A stretch of 64,000 bases of DNA, from positions 109,757,860-109,821,859 of the forward strand of contig CM054181.1 in NCBI GenBank assembly GCA_028829895.1, read 5' to 3'. The stretch's first letter is position 1. Each line of letters begins with the position of its first letter. Position numbers and translations under genes: made by a program. The stretch comes from Sinotaia quadrata. Its lineage: Eukaryota; Mollusca; Gastropoda; Architaenioglossa; Viviparidae. The notes beneath the pieces are model-generated. The model was not told the DNA's origin, ran no database searches, and was given only the letters and a program-made list of their open reading frames with translations. Of this stretch, positions 37,370 through 64,000 are shown one piece after another.

Positions 37370-38115
37370 ACAAATCTATTGTACTGTATGTCATGAGCAA
37401 GTCACTGTATCAATCTATTGTACTGTGTCATGAGCAAGTCACTGTATCAATCTATTGTACTGTGTGTCATGAGCAAGTCACTGTATCAATCTATTGTACT
37501 GTGTGTCATGAGCAAGTCACTGTATCAATCTATTGTAATGTGTGTCATGAGCAAGTCACTGTATCAATGTATAGCACTGTGTGTCCTCAGCAAGTCACAT
37601 ACAAACCTATTGCACTGTGTATTATGAGCAAGTCACTATATCAGTCTGTTGACTGTATTGATCTATAGCACTGTGTGTCGTATGCAAGTAACAGTGCCAA
37701 TCTATTGCGCAGTAAATAATTAGTAAGTCACTGTATCAATCTATTGCACTGTGGCATAAGCACTTCACAGTACCATTCTATTGCGTTGTATGTTTGTATG
37801 TCATGAGCAAATCACTGTATTAATCTTTTGTACTATATGTCATGAGCAAATCACTGTATTAATCTTTTGTACTATATGTCATGAGCAAATCACTGTATTA
37901 ATCTTTTGTACTATATGTCATGAGCAAATCACTGTATTAATCTTTTGTACTATATGTCATGAGCAAGTCACTGTATCAATCTATTGCACTGTGGCATAAG
38001 CACTTCACAGTACCATTCTATTGCGTTGTATGTTTGTATGTCATGAGCAAATCACTGTATTAATCTTTTGTACTATATGTCATGAGCAAGTCACTGTATC
38101 GACCTATTGCACTGT
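37370..38115. repeat. 39-bp minisatellite
   Basis: TGTGTGTCATGAGCAAGTCA then CTGTATCAATCTATTGTAC, period 39 bp, with a variant subfamily TCATGAGCAAATCACTGTAT at 37800-38080. A block of about 240 bp (from TGGCATAAGCACTTCACAGT) is itself repeated. Since 39 is a multiple of three, long shadow frames appear. Confidence 0.92.
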
Positions 38116-39854
38116 TTCTTAGCGTCCTTGGGATGAAATGGGCCACGCACTCATGTAGCCTTAGTTTTAGCATGCTTGCCATTCTAATTTTAACCAATCA
38201 GTCTGAAGTAAACATGTGTACTGCCTTCTTTTTATATGTCTATAATAAGTAGTAGTTTAAATTTTAAAAATACGTCGATAATTACAGTCGGTTTTAATTT
38301 TTTTTTTTTAGCACACTGACCCATTAAATATCATTTAGCGGCAGATCAATGTGACGCTGAACGGGTTACATTTAACGGGTTACATTTAACCGTGATTGTT
38401 TTCACATTATTAATGTAGGGGGCGCTTTCGGCTTTCGACGCTTTCGCGATTTTCACATTACATGTACCAGTTAACTTAAGTATTCACTTCTTATTATACA
38501 CATTGCGGTTAATTGGTGGGGAGTCAGTATCCTCAATATATATTTACTACTTAAATGGCATTTTGCCAGTTTATTCACGTCATTATCAGTACACATGTTT
38601 ATTGTTGTACACATGTTGTTGAAAGTACATGTATAAATATTACATCAAGTAGTCTACGAGGTTAACATTACAATGAAAGCTTGTAATTCTGTATATCCAT
38701 AAATACATTTCTTGCAATCAATAATTCACGTCATGGTAACGCAAGTAAGTGTACACGTATTACGTCATCACGCACTGATTCACAGCCTTGTTACATTTCC
38801 AATTGCATTGCATCCGCCTGTGTAGTGCAGCGCATTGGGAACTGTAAAGCCGGAATTTCCATTTATAACATTGATCACAGAGGAAGAAGGGCATATATCC
38901 TGTTGAACGCATACAATTCGCCACCCACATTCAGATGAAGTGAAGCATTTGCATAACCGTTCACCACCCCGTTTATTTATGTGTCTGCGAATTTGGCTTA
39001 GTGCAGACTTGCAGTGTTAAATAGCTATTTACTTTCATACATGGACGCACAAATGTACACACCTAACAAATTAACAGTCTGCGCTCACTTACAAACTAAT
39101 ATACATGTTGAAAAGCAGGAGTCAGGTAGCATTACGTGGAAATTGTCAGAATGAAAGTAGAAGTGAAAGTAGCCGGAAAATTAATTGGAGGCAGAATAGA
39201 TTTTGTTACTGCTGCCGCACTTATACGCACTGCCATGCAGCCTGCGTTGGAAAGTGAAAGCTTTACACCGAGAGCTGACATGTTATCCGAATAGAACTTA
39301 TCGGAAGGTCAGTAAAAATCATTTTATCAACAGGGTACTTAATGAAACTATAATATTAAGTTAACGCATTACAGCATTGAAAAAATTGCAATCTTGCGGC
39401 AGTTTTCTTTCAGTGCTATAAAGCATTCGCCATTTTGGCTTACTGCTTTACTTGAAGCAACAGTATTTGATCTATCTAATCTGTCCAGAGTAGGCTACTC
39501 AGTCGGTTTATTTCTTTCTGACCGACACCTGAACCTTTAGTATTTGTTCCGGGGAGATGGTTGTTCACCGATTTTGGCGCGCTTAGTTACTGTTATCGTT
39601 TTTAAATGGTGGCGTGTTTGCTTACTTTGACCTTCAACTTCTTCAAGTTTGAGTCAAGTGTACTTGAGAACACTGCGCTTGAAAGTGATTTGATAAATAG
39701 AACCAGTGAAGTGGTTTATTTATTGTATCGCCTGCTTATATTTATACAACTGAACAAAGAGCAGTGTTTGCGTAACGATTGCGTTGTTTATATTTTCTTT
39801 AGATAAAGCACAATTCTTCACTAGATGTAGCTTGTAAACAGGCGAGGGCAAATT

Positions 39855-40220
39855 TATTTAGTTTATTACAGCTCATTAATAAAAACATTTAGTGAGTGTT
39901 TTGTAGTCATTAATAAGAATTTTATCTTAACGTAGTATATATCATTGATAACAACATTGATTTTAGTGTGTTATAGCTCATTAATAACAACATTTATTTA
40001 GTGTATTACAGCTTATTAATAAGAACATTTATATTAGTGTATTATATCTCATTGATAACAACATTATTTAATGAATTACAGCTCATTAACAGCCTATCAA
40101 GTTTCAGTTTAGTATATATTAGCTCATTAATAACATTTATGCATTTTTTAGAGCTCATTAATAACATGTATGCATTTTTTTAGAGCTAATTATTAACATT
40201 TATTTAATGTATTATAGCTT
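39855..40220. repeat. AT-rich CTCATTAATAACA minisatellite, unit B
   Basis: Same repeat family as 7715-8220, with fewer units. Short frames in it are not genes. Confidence 0.85.
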
Positions 40221-40255
40221 ATTAGTTATTAGTACAAATCTATTTTGGGGTGATA

Positions 40256-40560
40256 TATATATGACGGACAACCCTGCTGGTTATGATTATTATTATTATA
40301 TTCTAATTAATAATTCATTCTTAAATATAAGTGCCTGGAATTTTAATTAATATATTAATAATAAATCCCAATAGACGCCCAACTTGTCTCCCACATGGCG
40401 GATCACCTGTTGCTGCAGAACTCTACCCCTTACTCACAACGTTCTACTGACAAAATTCTTCCCCGCAGATGGAACTTCTTACTTAAGGAGTAATTAGATC
40501 CATCTTTAAGTTATTTTAACGAGCCCCCATACACCCACTACAACCTTTATTTAGCATACT
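40256..40560. mobile_element. Interspersed repeat, TGTGAC-type family, member 1 in unit B
   Basis: Orthologous to 8240-8550 (GGTTATGATTATTATTATTA ... CCCCCATACACCCACTA). Shorter on the right, where AT-rich minisatellite follows. Confidence 0.5.
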
Positions 40561-40659
40561 TTTGCTCATTAATAAAATATACTGAATTATTATAGCTCAT
40601 TAATAAGACAATTAGTATACTCTACCTCATTATTAACAACATTTATTGATAGTATTATA

Positions 40660-41875
40660 CTGTGACATGTGTGCCACTTAGTTAATGAAGATAATAATTG
40701 TTTTTAATTAACTTTCATTACTAATTTCAAGTGATGAGAATATTAATTTTTTGCTATTAATGATCCTCCAACAGACACCACTCGTCTCTCACTTGGCGGA
40801 TATTTTGGCGTTGTAAACGTTTTCACAGTTCCACAACATAAAATAACGTTTACAGTCACATAAAGTTTTTTTGCAGTTTTTTTTTCTTACTAAGGAGGAG
40901 ACAAATCCGACTTTAATCTATATTTAACGATCCCCGATCCAACCACTTTCTTCTCCAACATAAGAATATTAATATCAATATGTGTAAGAAGGTCAACAAA
41001 TTAAACAATAACTTTACTAAAACAAAAATCAACTATACAAATTACAATGAAACAAATAATTTGACATCAATATTCCATGAACCCACATTCGGGTAATTAA
41101 AGTTTGCCTTTCTCTGCATATATATATATATAAAATAAAATGAAATTACAGCTAATTTTAGTTCAACAATAGATTCAATACAAATTGCAGGTTAGTCCTA
41201 TCAGAGAATAGAAATGAGGTTATAAGAATAGGTTATTACAAACTTCACATAACATAGATTAAGTACAGCTTCCACAGATTTTTCACTGGCCTTATGAATC
41301 ATGTCACAGTATCAAAATGTTACAATGTCACAATGTCCGCACTCAGCACGTGTTTCCGCCTCGTGCCCAAGAAAACACTGACGCATCGTTACTCTCAACC
41401 GACCTGGCACTCTCTTGCCGTCAGTTTCTTGAGCAGAACACATTCACAATGATTGTGTTATCTTCACTGGACTGATGTGCTTATCATCCTTGTTTTGGTA
41501 CATCAAAAGTAGGGGTTTAGCATAATCCCTTATGCTTACACACTCTGCAACACACTTTGCAAGTTTCCCTTGCTTTCCCTGTCACTCAAGTCACGACTAG
41601 TAAACAAACAAAGGGTAGCTAGGAACCTGAAAGTTGAACTTGAGACTCACAGCTCAGGGTTGGACTCACACTCAGACTGAGACTCAACCACAACCATTGA
41701 AAAAGACATCAGAAAGCTGCAACATACAATCAAGGAGCAAGCTTAAGGTTTTTATTCATTACAATATAACTCCATTCTATCTAACACTCCATTCTCAAGC
41801 TTTCTACAGTCATTCTGACAATTTAGTAACATTTATAACAATTAAAAATAAAAATAGATAGGGTAAAATTTACTT
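40660..41875. mobile_element. Interspersed repeat, TGTGAC-type family, member 3
   Basis: Begins ACTGTGACATGTGTGCCACT and contains GACACCACTCGTCTCTCACT and ACTAGTAAACAAACAAAGG like 21218-22830, ending near AAATTTACTTTGCCAAATA. It sits inside the AT-rich minisatellite and has no counterpart in unit A, so it moved here after duplication or was lost from A. Confidence 0.5.
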
Positions 41876-41879
41876 TGCC

Positions 41880-42400
41880 AAATATAGCTTATTAATAGCA
41901 ACATTTATCGTGCGTATTATAGCTCATAAATAACAATATTTATTGAGCGTTTTATATATATCAGTAAATACATTAATTTAGTGTACTATATCTCATGAAA
42001 GAGAATATTTATTTAATGCATTATACCTCGTTAATATCACCATTTACTGAGTGTATTTTAGCTCATTAGTAACAACATTTTTCGAGTGCATTGCAGCTCA
42101 TTATTAACACCATTTATTTAGTATAGCTCATTAATAACACAATATCGTATGTATATTATACTCATTAATAACACAATATCGTATGTATATTATACTCATT
42201 AATAACAACACCTATTGAAGACATTAGAGCTCATTAATAAGAACACTTATTGAGTATACTATTTATCGTGTGTATTAAAGCTTATAAGCAACAAGTGTTT
42301 TATAGTTCATTAATGCATTGATAACACTATTTGTCGTGTATTAAAGCTCATAGATAACAAGTGTTTTACAGCTCATTAATACGAACCTTAGTGTATTCTA
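41880..42400. repeat. AT-rich CTCATTAATAACA minisatellite, continued
   Basis: Decayed units of the same family, with two exact 38-bp copies around 42133-42205 (AACACAATATCGTATGTATA). Confidence 0.8.
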
Positions 42401-42912
42401 TCACTCTGGTGAGCTTTCTTTCTGTTATTGTTATTAACTTCCATCTTTAATAATTAATAACCATATCAATACAGGTGGGAGGGTCACAATGTATGTGATA
42501 ACCTAATTAGACGACTCTACTCCAATTCCACCTGGCATACCTGAAAAACTTTCATATGCTTTCAAAACTCTTAAGTACATATGTCATAAACAAACGTCTT
42601 TGACCCTTGACCCTACCTAAGCTGCCATTGAGATGGGTGCCCATCGCACCACTCAGCATTATGTATTCCAGGCAGTCACACAGCAAAAATAAAAAGTGTG
42701 TCGCCGGGTCAATCGGTGGAATGAAATTAAACTCAGTGCCTGTACTGATGACGTCATAGTATACTTGATCGCGTTGTGTGCAAGCGGTTTTCCGAAATAT
42801 TTCAGGAGTTAAAAACTGTATCATTCTATCCATTATTCCCTTTCCGAAAGGTCCGCTGACAGTTTTTATAACTTTTGTTCTTTACTTGTTTGGTTATTAT
42901 TTTTACATTAAG

Positions 42913-43080
42913 TCACATTGTGAGTGAAGGGTTTTGTGCATCATTTAGCAAATGACCATGACCATCTGTTTTTATGAGTACTTTGATGTTGTCTCTGGTC
43001 AGTGAAGATGACAATGTAACATAAATCTGGCCATGTGAAAAAGCTCCCACATGCTCGACGGTCAAGGACGTTTGACATAA
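42913..43080 (-). pseudogene. Helitron/PIF1-type helicase C-terminal fragment
   Basis: On the minus strand an open frame ending at TGA (42913-42915) reads SLTVEHVGAFSHGQIYVTLS then SSLTRDNIKVLIKTDG. The SHGQxYVxLS...R.NIKVLI pattern is the last helicase motif of PIF1-like helicases, which Helitron Rep/Hel proteins share. The rest of the helicase and any Rep domain are absent, and the segment is missing from unit A. It is a transposon relic (Helitron more likely than cellular PIF1, by context). A minus-strand frame at 42552-42833 may be part of the same insertion, but I do not recognise it. Confidence 0.6.
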
Positions 43081-43264
43081 CTGAAAAACTATATATATGA
43101 TTATAAGACATCATACAAGGTTACACATGAAAATTCCATTTCTATTTAGCTGAAAGAAAAGCATGAAAATTACAAGTAGAATTTACAACTCTGAATTTTA
43201 TACACGATACTGGCTGACATTAATCACATGGCTCCCAAATGGAGACCAGGAAAAAACGTCTGTC

Positions 43265-43690
43265 TATGTGTATGGTTTCCTCGTGATGAATGTCTATATT
43301 GACAGTTTGCATTAAGTGTCTATGTTCACAGCGTGATGAGTATCTAAGTTGACAGCTGGTACCAAGCGTCTATGTTGATATCGAAATGAATGTCTATGTT
43401 GGCAGTTGGTGGCAAGCATCTATGTTTGAGTAATGAGTGTTTATAACTCTATATTCACAGCTTGCGTAAGTTTCTATGTTGACAGCGTGATGAGTGTCTA
43501 TGTTGACAGTGTAATGAGTGTCTGTAACTCTATATTCACAGCTTGCGTAAGTGTCTATGTTGACAGCGTGATGAGTGTCTATGTTGACAGTGTAATGAGT
43601 GTCTATAACTCTATATTCACAGCTTTCGTAAGTGTCTATTTTGAAAGCGTGATGAACGTCTATGTTGACCGCTGGCATTAAACGGTTTTG
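43265..43690. repeat. 24-bp minisatellite
   Basis: GTCTATGTTGACAGCGTGATGAGT repeats, in places grouped into roughly 85-bp higher-order units with AACTCTATATTCACAGCTT. It opens frames on both strands; none is a gene. Absent from unit A. Confidence 0.88.
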
Positions 43691-43979
43691 GTCTGGGAAA
43701 GCGCTCTGTACGTTGCAATGTTTTAACGACAGAATCGACTCTGAAATGTCTGGCGTATTTTGGCGTGCTAGCGTATGCGTCGCAGACCAGTCCAGTTGGT
43801 CAGGTAGTCATGTGGTTAGTCAGCTAAATATTCGGCTATTTATTATAACATGACCTACAAGTGGCTTGGCCAAGTTATGTAAGTGGTGTAGTCGATAGAA
43901 GAGTGGGTAGAGAGTGGTGCTTTAAATTAAAGGGATTAAACGGCCGCAAGCAATTTAACTTTACATCAAAAATATATTA

Positions 43980-44450
43980 ATTATTAATTAATTACAGATC
44001 ATTAATATTTACATTAGTTAGTGTATTATAGCTCATTAATAATAGTTAGTGAAATGTAGCCTTTAATAACAAATAGTGTGCTAGAGATCAGTTAATAACA
44101 TGTATTTAATTTATCATATCGCCGCTCATAACATAACAGCAATATATTTCAATCTTATAACTCAGTAATAACAACTTTTATTTAGTGTATTTCAGCTCAA
44201 TTAATATAATTAAAAATACCATATATTTAATGTATCATAGTTCAGCTAAGACCATTAATAACATTTATTTAGTTCATCATAGCTCATCTAAAACGTCACA
44301 ACAACATTTATATTCAAATATTATAATTAATATCAATATTTATTTAATGTATTATAACAGATTGCTAATAACATTGAGAGCAACATTTATTATATATAAG
44401 TGAGCTCATAAATTAATAACAAAATTTATTTAGTGTATCAAATCTAACTA
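43980..44450. repeat. AT-rich minisatellite upstream of gene B
   Basis: Same GCTCATTAATAACA family as in unit A, ending with the TTTATTTAGTGTATCAA block that corresponds to 8930-9110. Confidence 0.75.
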
Positions 44451-44722
44451 TTTATTTAATAATTAAATGAATTGAATGTACTATAGCTTAGCTAATAACA
44501 TTAATATTTTTTTTCAAGTTTTAAGCTTAGATACTGCAGTAATATTTGCATGTTCAAATGATGTTTTTAGTTTATGATTGCAGTGACTGGAACAGTAAAT
44601 CAGTAAATATGTCACTGTGTGACTAGTTCACTTCCGATTACTGGCTTCTTGAAATATTATTATTGGTTTAAGATTCTGAATTCACAAATCTACTGATAGA
44701 AGACCTTGTTTTCTAAAGAAGC

Positions 44723-63635
<18,913 letters not shown>

Positions 63636-64000
63636 GTAATTCAATTGGCGTTTTAAAGTAAATCTTTAAATTTAAATTTAAAGTAAATTTCGTTTCATTT
63701 GCTTACACTCAGTTGTCGGGTTTGGTTTACAGCATTTCCCTTGTGTAATATGCACACAAAATCTGTTGGAAATCAAACTTTAAGCATTCGCGGCCATCTG
63801 CTATACGAACTCTTTTCCTCGAACTTATGACGCTGATTTAGGGACTGATACCGACTGAGAAATGATTTTATTTGCTCGTCTCTGAAATAAAGTTTATAAT
63901 GTATAATCCGTGCCATTATACAAAATGCTTGCTATAGGTTCAAATGATTTATATAACAAGGCGTTTTCTGTGTTTTTTTAAATGTACATTGCACAACTGT

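Noticed and set aside
37348..37999. Frames with 13-residue repeats
   Set aside because: 39-bp minisatellite; no conserved family and no exon signals.

Overview
The window is animal nuclear DNA. Genes are split by short GT..AG introns, exons are clearly GC-richer than the AT-rich introns, and the non-coding DNA is full of (ATCT)n and (GT)n microsatellites, minisatellites and decayed transposable elements. There are no operons, bacterial-type genes, tRNAs or rRNAs. The style and gene content suggest an invertebrate, most likely a mollusc, but this is inferred from genome texture and not proven.

The main content is a head-to-tail tandem duplication of a ZNFX1-like gene (NFX1-type zinc finger-containing protein 1, a UPF1-like superfamily 1 RNA helicase with NF-X1 zinc fingers). 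Unit A runs from about 6341 to 38560 and unit B from about 38561 past the right edge, a period of about 32.2 kb. I could place 17 coding exons in gene A (9311-32979, a predicted 2073-residue protein) by matching splice phases, known ZNFX1 domain order and the other copy. Gene B shows the counterparts of exons 1-15 (44723-63635, 1738 codons); its last exons lie beyond base 64000. Every visible exon of both genes is open and phase-compatible, so neither looks like a pseudogene.

Layout: 1-6340 is a unique left flank with no recognisable gene and many minisatellites. 6341-9310 is the 5' flank of A, with an AT-rich minisatellite and a copy of an interspersed repeat. 9311-32979 is gene A. 32980-38560 is a spacer with four tandem-repeat blocks. 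38561-44722 is the 5' flank of B, carrying extra insertions absent from A, including a Helitron/PIF1-type helicase remnant at 42913-43080. 44723-64000 is gene B.

The two genes differ in informative ways. A's first exon encodes a YxxxxL-hydrophobic motif that fits the eIF4E-binding consensus, while B has lost it through a 12-bp in-frame deletion and a Tyr-to-Phe change. B has three tandem copies of the symmetric RG-rich exon 2 where A has one. A segment of the helicase exon 7 has diverged strongly between otherwise near-identical proteins. Gene A ends without the C-terminal RZ-type zinc finger usual in the family, possibly because the duplication breakpoint cut it off. Together these suggest two recently duplicated antiviral/small-RNA-type helicases that are diverging at the N-terminus and in one helicase insert.
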